Shown piece after piece: positions 1 through 8,096 of a stretch of DNA of 64,000 nucleotides. Origin of the DNA: Hyphomicrobiales bacterium (GTDB lineage Bacteria; Pseudomonadota; Alphaproteobacteria; Rhizobiales; Rhizobiaceae); assembly GCA_900489925.1 (NCBI GenBank), contig UEHQ01000010.1:1-64000 (forward strand), written 5' to 3'. A program made the translations under genes and the position numbers. Under the pieces are notes generated by a model, which was not told the DNA's origin, ran no database searches, and saw only the letters and a list, made by a program, of their open reading frames with translations. Position 1 is the first letter of the stretch; each line of letters opens with the position of its first letter.

Positions 1-203
1 AGCACGACATCTATGCCGGTCCGTCGACCCGCTACTGTCCGGCCGGCGTCTACGAATGGGTGGAGAAGGACGGCAAGGAGACCTACGTCATCAACGCCCA
101 GAACTGCGTCCACTGCAAGACCTGCGACATCAAGGACCCCAACCAAAACATCAACTGGGTGCCGCCGCAGGGTGGCGAGGGGCCGGTCTATCCGAACATG
201 TGA
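1..203 (+). CDS. Electron-transfer flavoprotein:ubiquinone oxidoreductase, C-terminal 66 residues (partial)
   Basis: The window opens inside this gene; the reading frame starts at base 3 and ends at the TGA at 201-203. The visible part is the C-terminal 4Fe-4S domain. One Cys in RYCPAG is followed about 22 residues later by CVHCKTCD, the spacing of the ETF-QO ferredoxin-like cluster, and then by the typical ending [15 protein letters not shown]. The family is a peripheral inner-membrane enzyme that passes electrons from the ETF flavoprotein (beta-oxidation, amino acid oxidation) to ubiquinone. The FAD domain lies outside the window. A GNAT gene starts 9 bases downstream and may be co-transcribed. 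Confidence 0.93.
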   Translation, partial: HDIYAGPSTRYCPAGVYEWVEKDGKETYVINAQNCVHCKTCDIKDPNQNINWVPPQGGEGPVYPNM

Positions 204-212
204 GGCTGCGAC

Positions 213-743
213 GTGAGCGAGACACAGGCGGATGGTTTGACTATTCGGCCCGCTCGCCCTGACGAACTGTCGCGACTGGCCGACATCGAGATCGATGCGT
301 TTGCGGCCCTTGCCGACGCGCTGGGCGTTGCGCGGGATGCCAATGCCCTGCCGCAGGGCGTGCTTGGTCGATCGATTGAGGAAGGACTTCTTTTCGTCGC
401 TGCCAACGAGGCAGACCGGCCGATTGGGTTTCTTGCAGGCACCGAGATTGAAGAGACGCTCTACGTCATCGAGTTGGATGTCGTCATGCAATGGCAACGG
501 CGCGGGGTGGGCCGCCGGCTGATGCTTGAAGCAGTAGAGGCGGCCCGTGTTCGCAAGCTCAATGGCGTGACCCTGACCACGGATCGTTACGTTGTCTTCA
601 ATGCTCCTTTTTATCGCTCGCTGGGCTTTGAACTGTTGGACCACGAGCACATGCCACCGTATCTGCGCCAGAAGCTCGACGACGAGATCGAAAACGGGAT
701 GGACCCCGATCGTCGTGTCGCAATGGCTTTGTGGTTCAAGTGA
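213..743 (+). CDS. GNAT family N-acetyltransferase
   Basis: This 176-residue protein has a GTG start 9 bases after the preceding stop. It shows the GNAT acetyl-CoA site: strand IELDVVM followed by QRRGVG at residues 95-100, which is the Q/R-x-x-G-x-G pyrophosphate loop, then a helix rich in Ala. The C-terminal NAPFYRSLGFE is the usual GNAT beta-5/alpha-4 segment. The substrate cannot be told; small-molecule amines or protein N-termini are both possible. The close spacing to the ETF-QO gene suggests read-through transcription, but the two functions have no obvious link. A 7-bp hairpin (768-787) separates it from the convergent EamA gene. Confidence 0.85.
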   Translation: MSETQADGLTIRPARPDELSRLADIEIDAFAALADALGVARDANALPQGVLGRSIEEGLLFVAANEADRPIGFLAGTEIEETLYVIELDVVMQWQRRGVGRRLMLEAVEAARVRKLNGVTLTTDRYVVFNAPFYRSLGFELLDHEHMPPYLRQKLDDEIENGMDPDRRVAMALWFK

Positions 744-767
744 TGCTTGCCAGAGTTGAAGCGTAGG

Positions 768-787
768 CCGAAGCTCATCGGCTTCGG
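768..787. terminator. Weak hairpin between convergent genes
   Basis: CCGAAGC (768-774) pairs with GCTTCGG (781-787) around a 6-nt loop in the 61-bp gap between the GNAT and EamA stops. There is no clear T-run on either side, so termination is only inferred from its position. Confidence 0.35.
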
Positions 788-804
788 GCTACGATATCAG
801 TGCG

Positions 805-1713
805 TCATGACTGGCGCCGCGCCATGATCCCAGTCGATAGCGCAACGCCAACTCCTGTGATTGCCGCAGCGGTGAGTTCCGCAATACCGACATCCTCGCC
901 GAGCAAGACGGCGCCGCCGAGCGTTGCCAGAACCGGCGTGATCGCCGTGAATGCGGCTGCCTGCGTGCCGCCCAGCGAGCGAACGGCAACGCCGTAGGCA
1001 AGCGTTGCAACAAGGCCGGACAGCACGCCCTGGCTCAGGATCTGAAGGCCGATTTCCGGAAGCGGTGCCTGAGTGATCGATGTCCCCAAGACGACGGCGA
1101 GCGCGGCGTGGATGAGGAATGACCAGATGGCGATGAGTGCACTTGCTTGCAGCGCCGTCAGCCCTGACCGGCGGAAGGCATGAGTGTAAGAGGCCCAGAG
1201 CAGCGCGCCCATCGGCAGGAGCGCGAAGCTGCTCCAGGGAAGCATCGCAGTCGAGAGGCTGTGGACGAGCAGGATGACCATGCCGGCGACAATCGCCGCC
1301 AATCCCAGCCAGCGTGTCAGGTCCGGTCGCTCGCCGAAAACCACGACGCCGATGAGGGCGGTCGCTAGCGGCATGGAACCTCCGAGCAGGATCCCTGCGG
1401 ACGCGGCGGGTGTCGAATGGATCGCCGCGGTCGTCAGTTGGAAGAAGACCGCGCCTGCACCCGCGACCATTATTGCCAACAATGTCAGCGGAACGCCTTT
1501 CGGCAGCAGTCCGGTCCTCAACCAGACGGGCGCCAGCGCCAATGCCGGAACGCCGTAGCGGATCAGGCCGAGATCAACGGTGCTGAGCCGGGTCCCCGCA
1601 CTGTGGCGGGTTGCCAGGATCCAGGTTGCCCAGATGAGCACGGTCACCACGGCACCAGCATATCCGGTGGCGAGGGGCGAGGGCTTTGTGTTCGAAAATG
1701 CAAGAGTGGTCAT
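805..1713 (-). CDS. EamA/DMT-family transporter (probable metabolite exporter)
   Basis: The protein has 302 residues with about ten hydrophobic segments in two EamA repeats, starting from ATGYAGAVVTVLIWATW. The start at 1713 is chosen because GGAGG lies at proper distance upstream; the frame stays open for another 126 bases, but no better ribosome site is seen there. EamA proteins are inner-membrane exporters of amino acids, nucleotides or drugs. The gene is divergent from an Lrp-type regulator at 1855, a frequent arrangement in which the regulator senses the exported amino acid and controls the exporter. The substrate is unknown. Confidence 0.88.
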   Translation of the reverse strand: MTTLAFSNTKPSPLATGYAGAVVTVLIWATWILATRHSAGTRLSTVDLGLIRYGVPALALAPVWLRTGLLPKGVPLTLLAIMVAGAGAVFFQLTTAAIHSTPAASAGILLGGSMPLATALIGVVVFGERPDLTRWLGLAAIVAGMVILLVHSLSTAMLPWSSFALLPMGALLWASYTHAFRRSGLTALQASALIAIWSFLIHAALAVVLGTSITQAPLPEIGLQILSQGVLSGLVATLAYGVAVRSLGGTQAAAFTAITPVLATLGGAVLLGEDVGIAELTAAAITGVGVALSTGIMARRQS

Positions 1714-1854
1714 GGGTCTATCCTCCAATGGCGTCCGGTTCACCGGTTGCATGAAGAATACCCGCGGAGGGCGCGGCATGTCCTTGCTATCTGTGGCGCC
1801 TATCGCATAGGCTACGCAATGATATGCCAATTCAGTCACTGGAAATTACTGAAT

Positions 1855-2328
1855 ATGCCAAATCTGGATAAATTCGATATCGCGATCCTGAGGTGTCTTC
1901 AGGAGGATGCACGGGCCACCAACGTCGAGATTGCGGAGAGGGTCAGCCTGTCTCCATCGCCATGCCTGCGCCGGATCCGCAACCTCGAGAAGGCCGGCGT
2001 CATCCGCGGATATCGCGCCGATATCGATCGCAAGGAGGTTGGCCTGGGGCTCACCGTGTTCGTGGAGTTCAAGGTTGCCCATCACAGCCGGGAGAACTCG
2101 GAAGCGCAGCAGGCGGCTTTGCTGGCCATACCCGAAATCGTGTCGTGCTTCCTGATCTCGGGGACCGCGGATTTCCTCGCGGAAGTGGTGGTCGAAGATC
2201 TGGCGGCCTATGAGCGGCTTCTGACGGAGACGCTGCTGACACTACCCAATGTCAGCGACATCAGGTCCAACTTCGCCATCCGCAGCATGAAGACGCACGG
2301 GGCTCTGAAACTGCCCGAGCCGAAATGA
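1855..2328 (+). CDS. Lrp/AsnC-family transcriptional regulator
   Basis: The 157-residue protein begins PNLDKFDIAILRCLQEDAR and has the Lrp-type winged HTH at about residues 5-60 (NVEIAERVSLSPSPCLRRI), followed by the RAM ligand-binding domain (VFVEFKV, then ISGTADFLAEVVVEDL, then the end of the fold near NFAIRSMK). An in-frame ATG at 1819 would add 12 residues; the 1855 start fits the family N-terminus better. It is divergent from the EamA exporter with a 141-bp shared promoter region. That layout suggests it regulates the exporter in response to an amino acid. This is inferred from position, not from an operator I can see. Confidence 0.9.
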   Translation: MPNLDKFDIAILRCLQEDARATNVEIAERVSLSPSPCLRRIRNLEKAGVIRGYRADIDRKEVGLGLTVFVEFKVAHHSRENSEAQQAALLAIPEIVSCFLISGTADFLAEVVVEDLAAYERLLTETLLTLPNVSDIRSNFAIRSMKTHGALKLPEPK

Positions 2329-2331
2329 AAA

Positions 2332-2351
2332 ACGGGGCCGCAAGGCCCCGT
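2332..2351 (-). terminator. Rho-independent terminator of mgtE
   Basis: A perfect 8-bp stem ACGGGGCC/GGCCCCGT (2332-2339 with 2344-2351) with a 4-nt loop. Read on the minus strand it runs into GTTTTTC, so it mainly ends mgtE transcription. It also lies just after the Lrp stop and could act for that gene. Confidence 0.8.
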
Positions 2352-2359
2352 CTGAATTG

Positions 2360-3736
2360 TCATAGCAGCGTGCCGCTGAGGATCATCAGGGCAACGGAGA
2401 AGTAGATCACCAACCCGGTCACATCGACGAGCGTTGCGACGAACGGTGCCGAAGCGCTGGCGGGGTCGAGGCGCAGTCTCTGCAGCACGAACGGCAACAT
2501 CGAGCCGGCGATCGAACCGAAGGTCACGATGCCGATCAGTGCCGCAAAGATCGTCCATCCGACCAGGATCCAGTGCTCGCCGTAGTCGTAGAGCCCGATA
2601 TTCTGCCAGAGCACGATGCGGGCGAACCCGACCGCACCGAGGATCGAGCCGAGCACGATGCCTGTCGGCAGTTCGCGCAGCAGCACACGCCACCAGTCCG
2701 ACAGCTTCAATTCTCCGAGCGCAAGCGCACGGATGATCAGCGATGTAGCCTGTGAGCCGGAATTACCGCCCGAGCTCATGATCAAGGGGACGAACAGCGT
2801 GAGCACGATGGCCTTCTCGAGTTCGCCCTCGAAGTGCTGCATGGCGCTTGCGGTCAGCATTTCGCCGAGAAACAGGGCACACAGCCAGCCGGCGCGCTTG
2901 CGTATCATGCCGGCGAAGCTGATCGTCATGTAAGGCTTGCCGAGCGCTTCCATGCCGCCGAACTTCTGCGCATCTTCCGTCTGGTCGGCGATCATCGTGT
3001 CGATCACATCGTCGACGGTCACGATGCCGAGCATGTGGCCGTTTTCGCCGATAACCGGAAGCGCCAGCAGATTGTGCTTGCGGATCAGCCTTGCGACGTC
3101 TTCCTGGGGCATCAGCGGATCGGCCCGTACGATGGCGCCTTGCTGGGCGACGCTGAGAACCGGCTGCTGCGGTTCGCCGGTGATGAGACGGCGCAGGGTT
3201 ACGACGCTGGTCAGCGCCTGCGTCTCCGCGTCGAGCACATAGATCGCATAGACCGTCTCACGCGACCGTTCGACCTTGCGGACGTGGTCGAGCGTCTGCG
3301 CAACGGTCCACGTCGCGGGCACGCTGACGAACTCCGTCGTCATGATGCTGCCCGCCGTACGCGGGGGGTAGCCCATCAGGTGCTGGACGGCGAGACAGGT
3401 GGTCCGGTCGAGCTTGGAGAAAAGGTGTGCTCGCGCGTCCTCGCCCATTTCCTGGAAGAGGTCGGCGACACGGTCGTTGGCGGTTGCATTCAGCAGCCGC
3501 GCTGCCTGGTCTGACGGCATCTCCGTCAGCATGGCGGCAGCATGGTGCAGCTCGGGGCGCCCCAATATGCGGACGGCCTTCTGCTGAGGCAGCGTGGCGA
3601 GGATAGCCGCTGCTTCTGGGATTTCGAGCGCGTTCAGGCGTTCGACGCGTTCAGCCGTGGTGATGGCACCGAGGCTGTCGCTGGTAAAGAAACGGGCGGC
3701 ATGGCCTGCCCGCAGAGGGAAGCGATTGATGTTCAT
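2360..3736 (-). CDS. mgtE: Magnesium transporter MgtE
   Basis: The 458-residue protein has the full MgtE order: an N-terminal superhelical domain (about 25-140, ERVERLNALEIPEAAAILATL), two CBS domains (about 143-265, ending with TVDDVIDTMI) and five membrane helices (about 285-458). The segment MSSGGNSGSQATSLIIRALA is the conserved pore helix. MgtE is an inner-membrane Mg2+ channel whose cytosolic domains close it when cell Mg2+ is high. The gene stands alone. Its leader carries a long inverted repeat that covers the ribosome-binding site (3740-3782), so expression may also be controlled at translation. A strong terminator follows. Confidence 0.95.
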   Translation of the reverse strand: MNINRFPLRAGHAARFFTSDSLGAITTAERVERLNALEIPEAAAILATLPQQKAVRILGRPELHHAAAMLTEMPSDQAARLLNATANDRVADLFQEMGEDARAHLFSKLDRTTCLAVQHLMGYPPRTAGSIMTTEFVSVPATWTVAQTLDHVRKVERSRETVYAIYVLDAETQALTSVVTLRRLITGEPQQPVLSVAQQGAIVRADPLMPQEDVARLIRKHNLLALPVIGENGHMLGIVTVDDVIDTMIADQTEDAQKFGGMEALGKPYMTISFAGMIRKRAGWLCALFLGEMLTASAMQHFEGELEKAIVLTLFVPLIMSSGGNSGSQATSLIIRALALGELKLSDWWRVLLRELPTGIVLGSILGAVGFARIVLWQNIGLYDYGEHWILVGWTIFAALIGIVTFGSIAGSMLPFVLQRLRLDPASASAPFVATLVDVTGLVIYFSVALMILSGTLL

Positions 3737-3739
3737 TAA

Positions 3740-3782
3740 GCTCGCCTTTCCGTCGATCCGCCGTAGCGTCCGACGGGCGAGC
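3740..3782 (-). promoter_or_regulatory. mgtE leader hairpin covering the Shine-Dalgarno sequence
   Basis: Two nested inverted repeats lie just before the mgtE ATG (3734-3736): GCTCGCC/GGCGAGC (3740-3746 with 3776-3782) and CGTCG/CGACG (3751-3755 with 3771-3775), stacked except for a 4-nt bulge on one side. The only candidate Shine-Dalgarno, GAAAGG (3745-3750, minus strand), lies in this bulge and arm. A TTGACT-like -35 at 3933-3938 (minus) is possible but weak. I do not recognise a named riboswitch. Confidence 0.5.
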
Positions 3783-4055
3783 CCGACAGAGATCGGTCAG
3801 CGCACGAGGGCCGCGTACGGCAAAGGCAATCGACTGCTACTGTCGCTTGGCATCGTGATGATGGCTCCGTTGATAACCGCGAAGAACGGTCGTTCCGCGC
3901 GTAAGGCAGTAGGTGGTCTCAAACGGCAAAAAAGTCAAGCTCCTTAGGCGCTTGAGGCAAGAATGCCGCACCCTGGCGCGCCATTCTTCCTTGGTGTTTC
4001 GCCGACCGGCTCGTTTGGCGGCGAACCGGTCATCTTGCAGCGGCGATATCTGATG
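3783..4055. other. Intergenic region upstream of mgtE
   Basis: This stretch holds the presumed mgtE promoter (minus strand) and the 3' flank of the convergent-side oxidoreductase gene. Apart from a possible CCGA/TCGG mini-hairpin next to the leader structure, I see no gene in it. Confidence 0.5.
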
Positions 4056-5069
4056 CTAGAAGCCCGAAAGAACGACCTTGCCCTTCATCCTGCCGCTCTC
4101 GACCATTGCATGTGCCGTCTTGAGGTTCTCGGCGTTGATCGGACCGACGGTCTCGTTCAGCGTGCTTCGGATCGTTCCTGCGTCCACGAGCTCGGCAACC
4201 TTGTTCAGCAGCTTGTGCTGCTCGATCATATCGGGCGTCCCGAAGAGCGGACGGGTAAACATCAGCTCCCAGTGGACCGAAATCGCCTTGCGCTTGAATG
4301 GCACGATGTCGAGCGTCTTTGGGTCATCAATCAGCGCAAAGCGGCCCTGTGGAGCGATGGCTTCTGCAATGTCTTGAATATGGTCTGCGGTGTTGGTCGT
4401 CGAGAAGATGAAGCCGGGTGCGCCGATGCCAAGCGCGGCGACCTGTGGAGCGATCGGTCGCGAATGGTCGATGACGTGATGCGCGCCGAGTTGCTTGACC
4501 CACTCGCTTGTCTCGGGGCGGGAAGCTGTGGCGATGAGGGTCAGGTTGGTCAGCGCACGCGCGAGCTGGATCGAGATCGAACCGACCCCACCAGCCCCGC
4601 CGATGATCAGAAGTGACCGGGCCGCGCCGGGGACGGCATCCTGCACTTTCAGACGATCGAACAGCGCTTCGTACGCTGTGATCGAGGTGAGGGGCAGTGC
4701 AGCCGCGGCCGCAAAATCGAGGCTTTTCGGTTTGCGGCCAACGATGCGCTCGTCGACAAGATGGAATTCCGCGTTGCTGCCGGGGCGATTGAGCGCTCCG
4801 GCGTAGAAGACCTCGTCGCCGACCTTGAACAGCGTCACATCGGCGCCGACTGCTTTGACCACGCCGGCTGCATCCCAGCCGAGAACCTTGGGCTCATCGG
4901 CGGCGGGTGCGACGCCGGCTCTCACCTTGACGTCGACGGGATTGACGGAGACGGCCCGCACTTCGACGAGCAGGTCATGTCCTGTGGGGCTGGGGGTGGG
5001 CAGTTCGATGTCGATCAGCGACGTTTCGGCTGAAATGGCTTGCGGGACATAATAAGCGACGGCGCGCAT
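4056..5069 (-). CDS. Zinc-type alcohol dehydrogenase-like / quinone oxidoreductase family protein (MDR)
   Basis: The 337-residue medium-chain dehydrogenase/reductase has a GroES-like N-terminal domain (VRAVSVNPVDVKVRAG, VLGWDAAGVV) and a Rossmann domain with IIGGAGGVGSISIQLA at about residues 155-170 for NADPH. The Cys/His zinc ligands of true alcohol dehydrogenases are absent, so it is closer to zeta-crystallin/QOR and enone reductases. It is divergent from an HxlR-type regulator, a pairing common for electrophile- or quinone-responsive reductases. The likely role is therefore detoxification of quinones or reactive enones. The true substrate is not known. Confidence 0.87.
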   Translation of the reverse strand: MRAVAYYVPQAISAETSLIDIELPTPSPTGHDLLVEVRAVSVNPVDVKVRAGVAPAADEPKVLGWDAAGVVKAVGADVTLFKVGDEVFYAGALNRPGSNAEFHLVDERIVGRKPKSLDFAAAAALPLTSITAYEALFDRLKVQDAVPGAARSLLIIGGAGGVGSISIQLARALTNLTLIATASRPETSEWVKQLGAHHVIDHSRPIAPQVAALGIGAPGFIFSTTNTADHIQDIAEAIAPQGRFALIDDPKTLDIVPFKRKAISVHWELMFTRPLFGTPDMIEQHKLLNKVAELVDAGTIRSTLNETVGPINAENLKTAHAMVESGRMKGKVVLSGF

Positions 5070-5143
5070 CGGAAACTCCTGTGTTCATTGCACACAAGCT
5101 AGATGCGTCCTATGTTCACCTGACGCAAGAATGCACAAATTAT

Positions 5144-5154
5144 GTACGTAGTAC
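5144..5154. promoter_or_regulatory. Candidate HxlR operator (GTAC-N3-GTAC)
   Basis: Two self-complementary GTAC boxes separated by three bases sit in the 103-bp divergent promoter between the reductase and the HxlR gene, 18 bases before the regulator start. Position and symmetry suggest an operator. The motif is short and could be chance. Confidence 0.25.
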
Positions 5155-5172
5155 CCAAAAGGATACCGTAAG

Positions 5173-5580
5173 ATGTCGCGACCCCGGGCCAAGCTCACGA
5201 AGAATTTTCCCGGTTGCCCTGTCGAGGCAACGTTGAGCTTTCTGGACGGAAAATGGAAAGGCGTGGTTCTCTTCCATTTGCTTGCCGGCACGTTGCGGTT
5301 CAACGAATTGCGCCGCAAGTTGCCGACCGTGACGCAACGGATGCTCACCAAGCAATTGCGCGAGCTTGAAGAGTCGGGGCTGGTATCGCGCACGGTCTTT
5401 GCGGTCGTGCCGCCGAGGGTGGAATACGCACTGACACCGTTAGGCGAAACGCTGAAGCCGGTGATCGAAGCCTTGGCTTCGTGGGGCGAAGAAAACGTCT
5501 TTTGTCTTCCGGACGGCCGTCACATGCGCAATGTAACGGCCGAAGATCCGTCAGTTCTGGCCGCGGCGATCCAGGCGTAG
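5173..5580 (+). CDS. HxlR-family transcriptional regulator
   Basis: The 135-residue protein has the HxlR winged helix: CPVEATLSFLDGKWKGVVLFHLL, then LRFNELRRKLPTVTQRMLTKQLRELEE as the recognition part, then a wing ending YALTPLGETL. Cys15 in FPGCPVEA is at the position used for thiol-based sensing in YodB/HypR-type members of this family. AGGA precedes the ATG by nine bases. It is divergent from the MDR reductase, its probable target. The 3' end overlaps the end of the convergent MFS gene by 30 bases. Confidence 0.9.
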   Translation: MSRPRAKLTKNFPGCPVEATLSFLDGKWKGVVLFHLLAGTLRFNELRRKLPTVTQRMLTKQLRELEESGLVSRTVFAVVPPRVEYALTPLGETLKPVIEALASWGEENVFCLPDGRHMRNVTAEDPSVLAAAIQA

Positions 5581-6768
5581 CGACGCTGCGAAGACGAACA
5601 TGCCGAGGAAAGACAGGATGGCGCCGACATAGCCTGTCGCCGCGAAGCCGTAGCCCCAGGCGATGACCAGTCCGCCAAGCCATGCGCCGAGCGCGTTGGC
5701 GATGTTGAAGGCTGAGTGATTGGACGCTGCGGCAAGCGTCTGCGCGTCGGCCGCGACGTCCATCAGGCGGGTTTGCAGCGCGGGACCTGCCGCAAAGCCG
5801 CAGCCGATGAGGAAAACGCAAAGCGCCAGCATGAAGGGGTTTGCAGCGGTTAACGAGAACATCGTCAGGACGACGATGTTGAAGATCAGCGAGCCGCCGA
5901 TCGTGCTCATGATCGACTTATCGGCAAACCAGGAGCCGACAAGGTTTCCGACGTTCATGCCGACGCCGAACAGAACCATCATCACGGCCACCATGCTTGG
6001 CTGAAGCATCGCAACCTTGACCGTCGTGTCGGCGATGTAGCTGAACATGGCGAACATGCCGCCATAGCCGACAGCGGCGACGCCGAGCGTCAAGAGCACC
6101 TGCGGCCGCTTGAATGCGCCGAGTTCGCGCATGAAGCTCGCGCCTTCCGAGACCTGATCGCGCGGCACGTAGTACCAGATGAGAGCCATCGTCACGAGGC
6201 CGATAACGCCGACAGAGGTGAACGCGACGCGCCAGTCGAGCGACTGCCCGAAGAAGGTGGCCAGCGGCGTGCCGAGCAGCGTTGCGATGGTCAGGCCGAG
6301 CATGACGCGACCGACGGCGCGGGCGCGCTTGTGCACGGGCACCATGGAAGCGGCGACGATCGCGGCCACGCCGAAATAGGCGCCATGCGGCAAGCCGGTG
6401 ATGAAGCGCAGGATGGCAAAGCTGTCGAATGTCGGCGCCATGGCGCTGAGAATGTTCCCGACCGCGAAGATGCCCATGAGCAGGAGCAGCAACGAACGCC
6501 GCGCCATCTTGGCGGCGAGCACGGCGATGACAGGTGCGCCGATAACGACGCCGAGCGCGTAGGCGCTGATCACATACCCCGCCTGTGGGGTCGTGACGGA
6601 GAAGGTATCGGCCACATTGGGAAGCAGGCCCATGATCGCGAACTCTCCGGTTCCGATCCCGAAGCCGCCGCAAGCAAGCGCCAACTGCACAAGCGCAACC
6701 GCCATCGGAGAGGGGGCTTCGACCGCCGTCCCGGCGTCAATGGAATCGTTTACGGCGATCTGGCTCAA
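5551..6768 (-). CDS. MFS transporter (AraJ/DHA1-like sugar or drug exporter)
   Basis: The 405-residue protein has 12 predicted membrane segments, with the MFS motif-A region near AKMARRSLLLLLMGIFAVGN and the motif-C-like ATLLGTPLATFFGQSLDWRVAF. This fits the DHA1 arabinose-exporter-like subfamily. The start chosen is TTG at 6768, because AAGGAG lies 8 bases upstream; an in-frame ATG further in would remove the N-terminal tail, and a far upstream ATG adds 121 residues that look unrelated. It overlaps the 3' end of the HxlR gene. Its substrate is unknown. Confidence 0.85.
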   Translation of the reverse strand: MSQIAVNDSIDAGTAVEAPSPMAVALVQLALACGGFGIGTGEFAIMGLLPNVADTFSVTTPQAGYVISAYALGVVIGAPVIAVLAAKMARRSLLLLLMGIFAVGNILSAMAPTFDSFAILRFITGLPHGAYFGVAAIVAASMVPVHKRARAVGRVMLGLTIATLLGTPLATFFGQSLDWRVAFTSVGVIGLVTMALIWYYVPRDQVSEGASFMRELGAFKRPQVLLTLGVAAVGYGGMFAMFSYIADTTVKVAMLQPSMVAVMMVLFGVGMNVGNLVGSWFADKSIMSTIGGSLIFNIVVLTMFSLTAANPFMLALCVFLIGCGFAAGPALQTRLMDVAADAQTLAAASNHSAFNIANALGAWLGGLVIAWGYGFAATGYVGAILSFLGMFVFAASLRLDRRGQN

Positions 6769-7075
6769 GCGAGAGCTCCTTGGGCATGCATGCTTGTTTC
6801 CGGACGCTGGACGCACGCTTAGCCACAACCGGCCGGACAAGCAGAAATGATGGGAGGTGGGGCTTTGCCCCAACATCGCATTTATCGACGATTTGTGCGC
6901 TGCCGTCCCCTGCGTTTTATGCAGTGCAGCGTCCCTCATGGCGCATACGTAGGTCATCGATTGGCTGCCTGCTGTGCAGAGCGACCTGCCATTTGGTTGA
7001 AATCGATGACGGAAGGACCATCTTCTAGCAGGACGAGGCAGGCGCCTGCGAAAGGCGGCTAATGACAGGAACCGC
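6769..7075. other. Divergent intergenic region
   Basis: The 307 bases separate the MFS gene from the lipid-kinase-like gene and must hold both promoters. I see one short hairpin, TGGGGC-ttt-GCCCCA at about 6858-6872, and no coding sequence I can support. Confidence 0.5.
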
Positions 7076-8020
7076 ATGAAGCTTATAGGTTTTTTCAATC
7101 GCGACGGCGGTACTTTCCGAACCACCGACATGTCTGCCTACCAGAACCGCGCCGAGGCCACCTTTGCCGAGGCTGGTCACGACTTCGAGGCTGTCGTGTT
7201 TTCCGGGAGCGAGATCGTTCCCGCCATGGAGCGGGCGGCGCGGCGGGACGATATCGACGGGATCGTTGCTGGCGGCGGCGACGGGACGATTTCCGCTGCT
7301 GCCTCCATAGCCTGGAAAAACGGGGTGGCGCTCGGGGTTGTGCCTGCGGGCACCATGAATTTGTTTGCACGGTCGCTGCGTGTCCCTCTCGATATATGGG
7401 AGGCTCTTGATGTGCTGGCGTTTGGCGAAGTCGATCATGTCGATATCGCGAGCGCCAACGGCAGGCCGTTCATCCACCAGTACTCCGCGGGCCTGCATGC
7501 CCGCATGGTGCGTTATCGCAATTCCTACAGCTATCGCTCCCGCCTCGGGAAAATACAGGCAAGCACGCGCGCGGCTTTCGGCGTGGTGCTCAACCCGCCG
7601 GAGTTCGACGTCGAATTCGAGGCCGCGGGTATCCGGGAGCGCCGCAAGGTATCGGCTGTATCGGTCTCGAACAATCCGTTTGGAGAGAACGCGCTCCTCT
7701 ATGCTGACAGCCTGACCGGCGGCGAACTGGGATTCTACACCGCGAAACCATTGAAACCGCTCGGGGTGGCGCGTCTTGCCATCGATCTGTTGCGCGGCAA
7801 GGTGCGCGAGAATACGGACTTGATGATCATGCATCCCGCCGAAGTGCATCTGCATTTTCCGAAGCTTCATCCCAAAGCCAATTGTGTGATGGACGGAGAA
7901 TTGCTCCCGCTCGAGCGGGACGTGGCATTGACCCTACACCCGGGTGAGCTGAAAGTTCTGGTTAAACAGGGCCTTGCCGCCAAGATCGACGAGACGGAGC
8001 GGCGCGAGCCTGTCTCGTAA
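7076..8020 (+). CDS. Diacylglycerol/lipid kinase family protein (YegS-like)
   Basis: The 314-residue protein carries the DAGK catalytic fold: IVAGGGDGTISAAA at about residues 63-76 is the GGGDGT nucleotide loop, followed by GVVPAGTMNLFARSL, the second signature of the family. The C-terminal beta-sandwich includes MDGELLPL. The family phosphorylates diacylglycerol, sphingoid bases or phosphatidylglycerol at the membrane surface; the lipid used here cannot be predicted. An AGGAA site precedes the ATG. The LuxR-type gene starts 76 bases downstream. Confidence 0.88.
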   Translation: MKLIGFFNRDGGTFRTTDMSAYQNRAEATFAEAGHDFEAVVFSGSEIVPAMERAARRDDIDGIVAGGGDGTISAAASIAWKNGVALGVVPAGTMNLFARSLRVPLDIWEALDVLAFGEVDHVDIASANGRPFIHQYSAGLHARMVRYRNSYSYRSRLGKIQASTRAAFGVVLNPPEFDVEFEAAGIRERRKVSAVSVSNNPFGENALLYADSLTGGELGFYTAKPLKPLGVARLAIDLLRGKVRENTDLMIMHPAEVHLHFPKLHPKANCVMDGELLPLERDVALTLHPGELKVLVKQGLAAKIDETERREPVS

Positions 8021-8096
8021 CAACTTCAAGTGTTGCTTTTTGGCGCGATTTCAATCAAGCTTCGCGCGTTCAATCTACAGCAAGGCGGATACGACG

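Noticed and set aside
1417-1854. Long N-terminal extension of the Lrp gene
   Set aside because: It would overlap the divergent EamA gene; the HTH domain starts only at 1855.
3594-3947. Plus-strand frame across the mgtE leader
   Set aside because: It crosses the mgtE start and the inverted repeats; no ribosome site or family match.
5144-5154. Reading the GTAC repeats as a transposon or integration scar
   Set aside because: No target duplication or terminal repeats nearby; the site fits a short operator at best.
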